DNA of 12,646 nucleotides from assembly GCA_030646745.1 (NCBI GenBank), contig JAUSKV010000366.1, positions 1-12,646 on the forward strand. Direction: 5' to 3'. Both the position numbers and the translations under genes were made by a program. Of the stretch, positions 1 through 6,973 are shown one piece after another; the stretch's first letter is position 1, and each line of letters starts with the position of its first letter. The notes beneath the pieces were generated by a model, which saw only the letters and a program-made list of their open reading frames with translations, ran no database searches and was not told the DNA's origin. This DNA is from Sulfurimonas sp. Lineage in GTDB: Bacteria > Campylobacterota > Campylobacteria > Campylobacterales > Sulfurimonadaceae.

Positions 1-364
1 AACCAAACTTTGGCGGTTCACTTAAATCTTTATCGGCAAATGTGAGTACATCTTCTACTCTGTCCACAATAAAGCCGATATTCATACCGCTCACTTCATT
101 AATAATAATTGCAGTATTCATATCATGCTCTTTTTTTTCAAGACCAAATTTCCCCCGAATATCTACTATCGGAATAATAGAACCCCGAAGATTAACAACA
201 CCCTCAACAAAAGAGGGAGTTCTTGGCACATGCGTAATCTTCATCATCGCAATGATTTCATTTATATGCGATATCTCTATCCCATACTGTTCATTTTCGA
301 CAAAGAAACTCAAATAACGGTGTCTATGACCGGCTTTTTCACTCTCTAAATCTTTTGTTCTCAT
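1..364 (-). CDS. cheW: CheW-like chemotaxis coupling protein (3' end outside window)
   Basis: The minus strand from ATG at 364 reads open to the window edge, giving the first 121 residues. CheW is a cytoplasmic SH3-like scaffold that links chemoreceptors to the kinase CheA. The match rests on the order of recognisable elements: FFVENEQYGIEI (about 20-31), where CheW proteins begin their first beta strands, VPRTPSFVEGVVNLRGSIIP (47-66), the family's most conserved stretch, and a following VDIRGKFGL. The C-terminal subdomain is cut off, so a longer CheV-type fusion to a receiver cannot be excluded. The start is supported by GGGG five bases upstream. The A of its ATG is also the last A of the TAA stop of the receiver gene before it (TAATG), which implies translational coupling and a shared chemotaxis role. 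Confidence 0.9.
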   Translation of the reverse strand, partial: MRTKDLESEKAGHRHRYLSFFVENEQYGIEISHINEIIAMMKITHVPRTPSFVEGVVNLRGSIIPIVDIRGKFGLEKKEHDMNTAIIINEVSGMNIGFIVDRVEDVLTFADKDLSEPPKFG

Positions 365-750
365 TAGATCCCCAATACCATTTTTACAGCCTTTGTCAGC
401 TTTTCGTCACTAAACGGTTTAACCATCCATCCTGTAACGCCTATCTCCTTGCCTCGCTCTTTCATAGCAGGAGAACTCTCTGTTGTCAGAATCAGAATAG
501 GTTTGTTTTTAAAGCGCTCATCCGCTTTTAATGTTGCTGCCAAATCTAATCCATTCATCTGCGGCATATTAATATCACTTATAAGCATGTCAAAATTTTC
601 ACTCCCTACTATTAATAAATCAAGCAACTCCGCGGGATTTTGATATGTAACTAAAGTAACACTCCCGCTACTCTCCATCTCTTCTAAAGCCATTTGAGCC
701 GTAGCCAGAATAGTTTTTGAATCATCTACCAAAATAACTCTTTTTGCCAA
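364..750 (-). CDS. CheY-like single-domain response regulator
   Basis: A 128-residue stand-alone receiver domain with no output domain. Key residues, counted from the TTG start, are the acidic pair D9/D10, phosphoacceptor D59 (in LISDINMP), switch threonine T89 (in LILTTE) and K111 (in MVKPF), so it should accept a phosphoryl group. I chose TTG at 750-748 because AAAGGA lies six bases upstream and the protein then starts directly at the first beta strand. The longer in-frame start at 798 adds 16 residues unlike any receiver. The gene overlaps the CheW gene by one base, so a chemotaxis or adaptation role is likely. Whether it is the motor-binding CheY itself cannot be told from this fragment of the locus; the sequence resembles the wider family of CheY-like regulators equally well. 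Confidence 0.88.
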   Translation of the reverse strand: MAKRVILVDDSKTILATAQMALEEMESSGSVTLVTYQNPAELLDLLIVGSENFDMLISDINMPQMNGLDLAATLKADERFKNKPILILTTESSPAMKERGKEIGVTGWMVKPFSDEKLTKAVKMVLGI

Positions 751-1062
751 GACAAATCCTTTTATATAATGTAACCCTCTATTCCAAGCCACTTGCATGC
801 TTTTATAAACGGTCCGGAAATTTAAATTTTTGAAACAAAAATTTAATAAAAAGCAATAATAAAAAATAAATTATATTCAAAAATATGAATATACTACAGG
901 AAAATTATATCTGATTTTTTCAAAAAACTATTCAAAATTATTATAATTAGGAAATGATTTAAAACGATGATGCATTGAAAATCAATATGCGATATAAGTT
1001 CTTAAAGATAATTTATGTTATCCTCTCATGCATTAGAGTCGGAATAAAATGAGGAGAGGGTA
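751..1062. other. AT-rich divergent intergenic region
   Basis: Spacer of 312 bases between the divergent receiver/cheW and HD-GYP genes. I find no convincing gene or RNA here. It contains AT-rich runs at about 820-960, a short inverted repeat ATTGA-AAA-TCAAT at 974-986, and weak -10-like elements toward the HD-GYP gene: TATAAG at 993-998 and TGT-TATCCT at 1016-1024. Toward the receiver gene only generic AT-rich -10-like strings are seen, so neither promoter can be placed with confidence. The last 40 bases include a possible hairpin that touches the strong ribosome binding site GAGGAGAGGG at 1051-1060. Confidence 0.6.
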
Positions 1063-2565
1063 ATGGTTGATATTAAGAAACTAAAAGAGCTGTCCAAAAA
1101 CTTCACTGTCTTATATGTTGAAGATGATAGTGCTATAAGAAATTTCACTACTGCTTATCTTGGAAAAATATTTTTGAAAGTCACAACAGCTGTTGATGGA
1201 GTGGACGGCTTAGAAAAATACAAAGCGGAAAAATTTGAGATAGTTATAACCGATTTGTCTATGCCTAAAATGAACGGCTTAGATATGATAGCAAAGATAA
1301 AAGAGATAGATGAGAATCAGGCGATATTGATTACAACCGCACATGCCGATTCAGGCAACATGCTTAAAGCTATAAGGTTAGGGGTGGACGGCTACATTAT
1401 AAAACCTTTCGAATATGAACAGTTAAATATTGAACTTTATAAGATAGTAGAAAGATTAAATATTTTTGCTCAAAATGAGCAGTACAAAAAAAATCTAAAA
1501 CAGATGGTTGAGAAAAAAACATTAGAAATAACCCAAATGATGCTTTTCAAAAACGACAATTATGAAAAAACACTTCTCTCAATGGTAGAGATGATAGAAG
1601 ATAGAGACACATACACGGCGGGACACAGTAAAAGAGTTGCGCACTATTGCAAAATAATAGCCGAGCAGATGGGGTACAGCGAGGAGGAGTGCACAAAACT
1701 CTACCAAGCAGGAATCTTGCATGATGTAGGAAAGATTGCTACTCCGGATGCGGTTCTTTTAAATCCAAAAAGTTTAAATGAGATAGAATATACGCTGATT
1801 AAGGAGCATGTCGAAGTCGGCTTTAAACTTCTTGATCATATACCTATGTTTGAGTCTTTGGCAGATATTGTACACTCACACCATGAGAGGTATGACGGAA
1901 GAGGGTATCCTAGGGGTTTGAGCGGTGATGAAATACATCCGCTTGCAAGAGTGATGATAGTGGCGGACGCCTTTGATGCCATGACAACGAACAGAATTTA
2001 TAAAACAAGAAAAAGTGTTGAAGAGGCTTTGGATGAGTTGGTGAGATTTAAGTTGCATCAGTTTCATCCGGAAGTAGTAGATGGCGCACTGATAGCTCTT
2101 CGTGATATAAAAATTGATGAAACTATAAGTCAAATTCCGCGAACAAAGCTAGAACAGGAAAGGTTCGCATATTTTTATAAAGATAGACTTGCCGATACCT
2201 ATAATCAAAACTATTTAGAGATAATTTTGAAAAAAAATAGCTATGAAAAAGAGTTCACGCATATAGATGTCTTTTTATTGAATAATTTCTCAAAATATAA
2301 CAAAGAGGTCGGTTGGAATACGGGTGATGAATTTTTGCATTCCCTCGGTGCATTTTTAAGTGATTATTTTAAAGAGTCCCTTGTGTTCAGAGTTTTTGGA
2401 GATGATTTCGCTGTTCTAAGCAAAGAAAAAATGGATTTAAGAGATTTAAAAATGAAGCTTGACAGCATGATGGCAGAGAGTTGCCTTGGGTATGTGATAA
2501 AAAGTATTGAGATAGAAACAAACAATATTCACTCCGTTTTTCAACTTGAGGAACTTATTAATTGA
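1063..2565 (+). CDS. Response regulator with HD-GYP phosphodiesterase and degenerate C-terminal GGDEF domain
   Basis: A 500-residue cytoplasmic protein. Residues 1-125 form a receiver: E20/D21/D22, phosphoacceptor D64 in VITDLSMP, T92 and K114 in IIKPF. A charged helical linker (about 135-170) follows, then an HD-GYP domain (about 170-350) with the metal pair H220-D221 in ILHDVGK and the signature HHERYDGRGYP at 273-283. This family hydrolyses cyclic-di-GMP to pGpG and GMP, and the key residues are intact. Residues 365-500 resemble a GGDEF fold: DRLADTYNQNYLE stands where DxLTGLYNRxYL is usual, and FGDDF (445-449) replaces GG(D/E)EF. There is no RxxD inhibitory site just upstream. This third domain is probably not a cyclase; it may bind nucleotide or mediate dimerisation. 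A strong GAGGAGAGGG precedes ATG. The gene overlaps the methyltransferase start by four bases. Confidence 0.93.
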   Translation: MVDIKKLKELSKNFTVLYVEDDSAIRNFTTAYLGKIFLKVTTAVDGVDGLEKYKAEKFEIVITDLSMPKMNGLDMIAKIKEIDENQAILITTAHADSGNMLKAIRLGVDGYIIKPFEYEQLNIELYKIVERLNIFAQNEQYKKNLKQMVEKKTLEITQMMLFKNDNYEKTLLSMVEMIEDRDTYTAGHSKRVAHYCKIIAEQMGYSEEECTKLYQAGILHDVGKIATPDAVLLNPKSLNEIEYTLIKEHVEVGFKLLDHIPMFESLADIVHSHHERYDGRGYPRGLSGDEIHPLARVMIVADAFDAMTTNRIYKTRKSVEEALDELVRFKLHQFHPEVVDGALIALRDIKIDETISQIPRTKLEQERFAYFYKDRLADTYNQNYLEIILKKNSYEKEFTHIDVFLLNNFSKYNKEVGWNTGDEFLHSLGAFLSDYFKESLVFRVFGDDFAVLSKEKMDLRDLKMKLDSMMAESCLGYVIKSIEIETNNIHSVFQLEELIN

Positions 2566-3347
2566 GAAGTCTAATCCTTACTAAAATAGACAATATCCAC
2601 ATGCCGGAGCTTGCAATTTATCATAGTCTAAGAGAGAGTGCCTTTCGGGAGGATAACAGTTTTGTAGCTGACAGCCCAAAGGTGGCAAATATACTTTTAA
2701 AAACCTCTATGGAGATTAAAAGCATCTTGGCGACCAGAGAGTATTATGAGGAGTTTGAAGAGTTGCTTGTACAAAAGAGCATTCCTAAACTCTTCATAAC
2801 CGACAAAAATGAGATGCAAAAAATTGTCGGGCATAAAATACACCACAATGTTATGATGCATGGAATCCGCCCGCCCAACTCTTCTTTGGATGCGTTGGGA
2901 GACAATATAATCATGGTGGACAACATCTCTTCAAGCGAAAATATCGGCTCGCTTGCAAGAAGTGCCGCAGCGCTTGGAGTCAACTCGTTTGTTGTGCCAA
3001 GAGAGGCTCCTCACCCATACAACAGGCGTGCACTCAGGGTTTCGATGGGGTATGTGAGCATGTTGAATGTTCATGTCTATGAAGATATTTTTTTTACATG
3101 TCAGGCTCTAAAAAACAGAGGATATAAAATATTTGCCGCCGAGGTAACGCAAAACTCAACACCGCTATGGCAGGTGGAAGTTCCAAAAAAGTGGGTACTT
3201 CTTATGGGAAATGAGGGAAAAGGGCTGAGCAGGGAGATTTTAGAGATCTGCGATGAGGTTGTAACCATTGAGATGCAAGAGGGCGTAAAAAGCTTCAATG
3301 TAGGCGTAGCTGCATCGATTATGATGTATCAGTTTAAAAATAGATAA
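2562..3347 (+). CDS. SpoU-family (SPOUT) tRNA/rRNA 2'-O-methyltransferase
   Basis: A 261-residue RNA methyltransferase of the TrmH/SpoU type, which transfers a methyl group from S-adenosylmethionine to a ribose 2'-OH in tRNA or rRNA. All three SpoU motifs are present: motif 1 SSENIGSLARSA (124-135, with N127 and R133), motif 2 LLMGNEGKGLS (213-223) and motif 3 IEMQEGVKSFNVGVAASI (236-253), where F245 stands in place of the usual L. Residues 1-110 form a substrate-binding N-terminal part, so the protein is longer than the minimal TrmL type. The exact nucleotide target cannot be read from sequence. The start is TTG at 2562, which overlaps the stop of the HD-GYP gene (TTGA). GAGG lies about ten bases upstream, and the sequence after TTG already looks like the conserved N-terminus. 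The next ATG (residue 14) is less likely. Confidence 0.9.
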   Translation: MRSLILTKIDNIHMPELAIYHSLRESAFREDNSFVADSPKVANILLKTSMEIKSILATREYYEEFEELLVQKSIPKLFITDKNEMQKIVGHKIHHNVMMHGIRPPNSSLDALGDNIIMVDNISSSENIGSLARSAAALGVNSFVVPREAPHPYNRRALRVSMGYVSMLNVHVYEDIFFTCQALKNRGYKIFAAEVTQNSTPLWQVEVPKKWVLLMGNEGKGLSREILEICDEVVTIEMQEGVKSFNVGVAASIMMYQFKNR

Positions 3348-3357
3348 GGTAAACAAG

Positions 3358-3549
3358 ATGGCTGGAACAAAACGAATAAATATAAAACATGGAATGAGTG
3401 TGGCAATTGTCCTTAAACAGGATCAGCAGAGCGGAAGGCTAACAGACGGAATAGTTCGTGATATTTTGACTTCATCTCCAACGCATCATCATGGCATAAA
3501 AGTTCGCTTAATGAGCGGTGAAGTAGGACGGGTCAAAGAGATTTACTGA
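3358..3549 (+). CDS. ywbE: YwbE-family small protein
   Basis: A 63-residue basic protein recognised as the YwbE family (formerly DUF2196), named after a Bacillus subtilis protein. The characteristic order is an N-terminal ISxG-like turn (here INIKHG), VAIVLKQDQQSGRLTDGIVR, the middle DILTSSPTHHHGIKVRL, then a closing GEVGRVKEIY. The family is predicted to be a small beta-rich fold and its molecular function is not established. It starts ten bases after the methyltransferase gene, with AAGG overlapping that gene's stop codon, so the two are almost certainly co-transcribed with the HD-GYP gene. Its last seven bases overlap, tail to tail, the end of the receiver gene on the other strand. Confidence 0.9.
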   Translation: MAGTKRINIKHGMSVAIVLKQDQQSGRLTDGIVRDILTSSPTHHHGIKVRLMSGEVGRVKEIY

Positions 3550-3953
3550 GATGGATTGCTGAGTAGTTTATTACGCAGAGATTCGAGAGTTTTTATGAAT
3601 TCCATGAATTCAACAGGTTTATTCATATAAGCATCACATACTGTGGTTGTCATATCTATGTTGCTGTCTGATGCACTCATTACAATTGAAACAGTATTTT
3701 CATTTAGCTCACGAATCTTGCTCAACATCTCCCGACCATTCATTTTTGGCATTTTCAAATCAGCTATAACGAGCCTATACTCTTTTTCTTTAAAAAGTTT
3801 CAACCCCTCTTCCCCGTTTATAGCACTATCTACACAGCTGAATATTTTTTTTAAGAATTTTAGTGTTTCATCGCGTATCTTCTCTTCATCCTCAACATAT
3901 AAAACACAAATAGGGCTTAAATCCTCACGAAGTTGTTTAAAGTTACTCATCAT
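3543..3953 (-). CDS. Stand-alone response regulator receiver protein
   Basis: A 136-residue single receiver domain, last gene of the five-gene operon and the likely phosphorylation target of the kinase encoded before it. Residues (from the first of two tandem ATGs): E21/D22/E23 acidic patch, phosphoacceptor D65 in LVIADLKMPKMNG, S93 in IVMSAS as switch residue, and K112 in YMNKPVEF. There is no DNA-binding or enzymatic output domain. The start is ATG at 3953 or ATG at 3950. AAGGA lies just upstream and spaces better with the second, and a longer in-frame start at 4028 would lie deep inside the kinase gene. It overlaps the kinase gene by 8-11 bases. The receiver is similar to that of the REC-HD-GYP protein across the convergent junction (both have VLYVED, then DLxMPKMNG). 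Confidence 0.9.
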   Translation of the reverse strand: MMSNFKQLREDLSPICVLYVEDEEKIRDETLKFLKKIFSCVDSAINGEEGLKLFKEKEYRLVIADLKMPKMNGREMLSKIRELNENTVSIVMSASDSNIDMTTTVCDAYMNKPVEFMEFIKTLESLRNKLLSNPSQ

Positions 3954-5316
3954 TTTTTCCTTTTTTTGGAAGAGATATAATAAAACAGACTCCGCCCTCT
4001 TCAATATTTTCTGCATGAAGAGTGCCAAGCAGATGCTTTTCTACGATTATTTTACTCATATAAAGTCCCAATCCTGTACCTGTTTTTTCATCTTTTGTAG
4101 AAAAATAAGGTTCATATATTTTAGCAATTATTGCTTTATCAATTCCTTTACCGTTATCACAAATTGAGATAGAGACATTCTCCGCATCTTCGCTAGTTGC
4201 GACAGAAATAATCGGATTACTAATATTTGCACCAAGAAGAGCCTCTTTGGCATTTTTTATTATATTAATAAAAACCTGCAGGAGCTCTCTTGAATAAATA
4301 GAGACAGGCGTATGAGAGTTATATCTCTTTTCTACAGTAATATCATGGCTCTCAAGGCTCTTCTCAATTATAGTAAATGTCTCTTCGAGAACATCGTTTA
4401 CTAATACTGTCTCTCTCTGTTTGTTAGGTCTGAAAAAGTTTTTAAAATCATCAATTGTTTTAGAGAGGTGCATGGACTGATCTAATATGAGCAGTGCGCC
4501 CTCTTTTACGCTCTTTGGCTCTAGTTCCTCCAATTCAATATCTACAAGCATATTATTCGCACCCATGGCAATTGCCGCAATGGGCTGGCGCCACTGGTGG
4601 GCAATCATGCTAATCATCTCACCCATCGCTGCATGGCGTGATTGTGCAAGCATCATCTCCTCTTTTTCCTGAACATTTTGTATCATGTTGTTAAAACCTT
4701 GTGCTAGCTCACCTATCTCATCATAGTGAATAACTTCAGCTTTTTGCGTAAAATCACCTTTAGCAATCGCTTTTACACTCTTAGAAATTGAATTAATGGG
4801 GTTGAGGATAAAATAATCTAAAATGAGATAGAGGGCTAGAATGAGAAATATTAATAGTATTATGCTACTTCCAAAATAGAATATTCTCTGATTAAACAGA
4901 TACTCTTCAAGATGTTTTTTGGTGACATAGATTGTTATATCACCTATAATCTCATCATCATGCATGATAGTTACGGAGCGCTTTATATCCTCTCCTTCTA
5001 CATGATGTATATCAAGCTCCTTTTTTATATCAATATCGCCTTTCCCGATTACATGGATTGAACTAAAGCGTTTAAATTCCATCTCCGTATAAATGATATT
5101 TTTTATCCATTTTTCGTCAAGCTCCCATAAAGGTATCTCTAAATTTTGCTGTAATCGCTTTATTGCACTATCTGCAAAAAGTTCCAACCTCTCTTCCTCA
5201 TACTCTTTTTGTACATAGTATCCGTATGTAAAAAAGAGGCTGAATATGGTCGTAATACCTAGAATTAGAAGAAGAGTGACTTTTATTTTGATATTTTTTG
5301 TGATTATGCTTCGCAT
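3943..5316 (-). CDS. Membrane sensor histidine kinase with HAMP domain
   Basis: A 457-residue inner-membrane kinase. Two hydrophobic segments (about 12-33 and 146-168) bracket a periplasmic part of roughly 110 residues containing IPLWELDEKW. A HAMP linker follows (about 168-220), then a dimerisation/phosphoacceptor helix with H240 in SMIAHQWRQPIAAIA, and a complete ATPase domain: N-box NIIKNAKEAL (351-360), G1 DNGKGI (387-392), F-box PYFSTK and G2 GTGLGL (413-418). All catalytic motifs are intact. The periplasmic part is too small to be a fused solute-binding domain. That fits sensing through the two soluble binding proteins encoded just upstream, although this link is inferred. GAGGAG, nine bases before ATG, is formed by the last codons of the preceding gene. 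The 3' end overlaps the receiver gene. Confidence 0.95.
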   Translation of the reverse strand: MRSIITKNIKIKVTLLLILGITTIFSLFFTYGYYVQKEYEEERLELFADSAIKRLQQNLEIPLWELDEKWIKNIIYTEMEFKRFSSIHVIGKGDIDIKKELDIHHVEGEDIKRSVTIMHDDEIIGDITIYVTKKHLEEYLFNQRIFYFGSSIILLIFLILALYLILDYFILNPINSISKSVKAIAKGDFTQKAEVIHYDEIGELAQGFNNMIQNVQEKEEMMLAQSRHAAMGEMISMIAHQWRQPIAAIAMGANNMLVDIELEELEPKSVKEGALLILDQSMHLSKTIDDFKNFFRPNKQRETVLVNDVLEETFTIIEKSLESHDITVEKRYNSHTPVSIYSRELLQVFINIIKNAKEALLGANISNPIISVATSEDAENVSISICDNGKGIDKAIIAKIYEPYFSTKDEKTGTGLGLYMSKIIVEKHLLGTLHAENIEEGGVCFIISLPKKGKNDE

Positions 5317-5322
5317 AAGTAG

Positions 5323-6135
5323 TTACTCCTCATCCATTTTGTAGAGCTGTTCAAACCGCTCCAACTCTTTAAACCAGCCATCAGGAAGGGTTTCTTTAAT
5401 ATAGTACCTACTCAGAATCTTTTCATAGGTACCGTTTTCAATAATCTTTTTCAGTCCTTGGCGGTACTTTTTGGCAATATTCTTTGCATCAGGATACTCA
5501 TCCGCAAGCATTATTGCAATAGGATTTGAAGAAGTATTTATGTTCACTTGAATAAATTTAGCTATCTCTTGCGGATAGAGTTGTTTGAGGGTCTGCTGGG
5601 CTACTAAATCTATCACTATAATCATGTCAAGGCGTCCCAGTTTGAGTTTTTTAAAAAGTGATTCATGCGAATAGCTCTCTTCAAATTGAACTCCCTCTTT
5701 TTGAAAGTAGGAATTATCAATCAGAGTCCCTTTGAGAATGCCTATTTTTTTCCCTTTTAAGTCAGCCAGTGATTTGAAATAAAATTTTTCTTTATGGTCT
5801 GAATCATAGTAATAGAGAGAGATATGATAGAGGGCGATAGGAATAATTGCTGCAAAATCTTGATTCGCCATAAAAAAGGCTGGATTTCCAAGGTCATTAT
5901 TTGTCTCATCTTCTATATTTCTTGAAAGCGGTTTAAACACTATTTCACTATTTAAACCGCTTACTTTTGAGAGAGCATAAATAATTTCCCCAGCTATGCC
6001 GTCGTTAGGTAGTGTTTTTGACCAATAGGGCGGAGCTTCGTTTGCGTCAAGCACTACTGTATTTACTCTTTTCTCTTGTGAGTAGAGTGAAGATTGCAGG
6101 ATTAACAGCAGCATAAATAGAAAATTTCGAAGCAT
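5323..6135 (-). CDS. Periplasmic solute-binding protein, SBP_bac_3-like (SBP 1)
   Basis: About 270 residues, exported. A signal peptide is clear: basic MLRN, a hydrophobic FLFMLLLILQ core, and probable cleavage after SLYS. The mature part has the features of family 3 (amino-acid-type) binding proteins: an opening strand with NEAPPYW, GIAGEIIYALSKVSGL as the first helix, the hinge-region DLKGKKIGILKGT, LFKKLKLGRLDMII, and the ending YRQGLKKIIENGTYEKILSR. The arginine that usually follows the PY segment to hold an amino-acid carboxylate is not evident, so the ligand is unknown. The start is uncertain: ATG at 6135, or in-frame TTG at 6141 two codons earlier. Neither has a good ribosome binding site, so coupling to the preceding gene, which ends at 6146, is likely. 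No transporter partner is encoded nearby. Confidence 0.88.
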   Translation of the reverse strand: MLRNFLFMLLLILQSSLYSQEKRVNTVVLDANEAPPYWSKTLPNDGIAGEIIYALSKVSGLNSEIVFKPLSRNIEDETNNDLGNPAFFMANQDFAAIIPIALYHISLYYYDSDHKEKFYFKSLADLKGKKIGILKGTLIDNSYFQKEGVQFEESYSHESLFKKLKLGRLDMIIVIDLVAQQTLKQLYPQEIAKFIQVNINTSSNPIAIMLADEYPDAKNIAKKYRQGLKKIIENGTYEKILSRYYIKETLPDGWFKELERFEQLYKMDEE

Positions 6136-6145
6136 TTGCAACCAT

Positions 6146-6964
6146 TTATTTCAAGAATTTTTGTATAGATTGTGCCTGCATGTTCACGGTATCAGGATTT
6201 TTTATATATTTGCCCAATATTTTAGCATATTCTCCATTCTTCACAATAGTTCTCAAACCATTTTTAAAGCTCTCTGCACTTACCTTTCCATCAGGGTTAT
6301 TGAGATTAAAATAGATTGAAATGTCAGCCGTTACACTTTTTGTCTGCATGGTTGCAAAATCACCCTGATGTTCTGCAAATTTATTTTGTAAAAACCATTG
6401 CGCACTCTCTGTCGGTACGCTTATGAAATCAACCGTGCCACTTTGGAGTTTTTTGAAAAGTGAAAGAGTCCGTCCTTTTACAACGGCTACCGCAGCCTCT
6501 TGATATTTACCGGTCTCCTCACCCTCCGAAGCTCCATATGTAAGCCCTTTGAAAATTGATAGCTCTCCTTTGTATTCAAGCCCTTGCGGATGTTTTGGTT
6601 TATAGTAGAGATAACTCTCTTGCACCGCGTAAAGCGGTATAGCTACAACTGACTTTTCATCTTCCGCACTCAGCCCCATGTAGCGCCCTATGATTACCAT
6701 CGCCTTTTCTTGGGTAAGATAGTATTTAATCATACTATGTAGAGGCAATATAGTAATTACGGCATCTATTTTTGCCTCTTTAAAAGCGGCAACTGCAACC
6801 TCATTTAACATACCCCCATTGTCAACCTCAGTAGAGATAAATGGGGGAGCATCAAGAGCAAAGACCTCTTTTTTATCCGGAGAGATAGTACTTTTACTGA
6901 TACGCGGTCCTGTAGCCATAAGCTGCATGCTAAAAAATAGTAGCATTAATAGTATAAGTTTCAT
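6146..6964 (-). CDS. Periplasmic solute-binding protein, SBP_bac_3-like (SBP 2)
   Basis: A 272-residue exported protein with signal peptide MKLILLMLLFFSMQLMA and likely cleavage near residue 17. The mature part follows the family 3 binding-protein pattern in diverged form: FALDAPPFIS opens the first lobe, then GGMLNEVAVAAFKEA, IGRYMG, VAIPLYAVQESYLYY at the lobe crossover, LFKKLQSGTVDFISV in lobe two, and FKNGLRTIVKNGEYAKILGKY near the C-terminus. LFKK and the NGxYxKIL ending match SBP 1, so the two are tandem but strongly diverged paralogues. AAGGAG five bases before ATG overlaps the stop of the hydrolase gene, and the gap between those genes is nine bases. The typical arginine/aspartate ligand-clamp residues for amino acids are not obvious. 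A sensory rather than transport role is inferred from the kinase neighbour. Confidence 0.87.
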   Translation of the reverse strand: MKLILLMLLFFSMQLMATGPRISKSTISPDKKEVFALDAPPFISTEVDNGGMLNEVAVAAFKEAKIDAVITILPLHSMIKYYLTQEKAMVIIGRYMGLSAEDEKSVVAIPLYAVQESYLYYKPKHPQGLEYKGELSIFKGLTYGASEGEETGKYQEAAVAVVKGRTLSLFKKLQSGTVDFISVPTESAQWFLQNKFAEHQGDFATMQTKSVTADISIYFNLNNPDGKVSAESFKNGLRTIVKNGEYAKILGKYIKNPDTVNMQAQSIQKFLK

Positions 6965-6973
6965 TTTTACTCC

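Noticed and set aside
751..798. 16-residue N-terminal extension of the CheY-like protein
   Set aside because: Not receiver-like, and the TTG at 750 has the better ribosome binding site.
3595..3611. Tandem direct repeat of ATGAATTC
   Set aside because: Only two copies inside the receiver gene, encoding EFMEF; no sign of a repeat array or recombination site.
3643..4167. Open frame of 174 codons on the plus strand
   Set aside because: It lies fully antisense to the kinase and receiver genes, which carry clear motifs, and its low-complexity Ser/Phe-rich translation matches no family I know.
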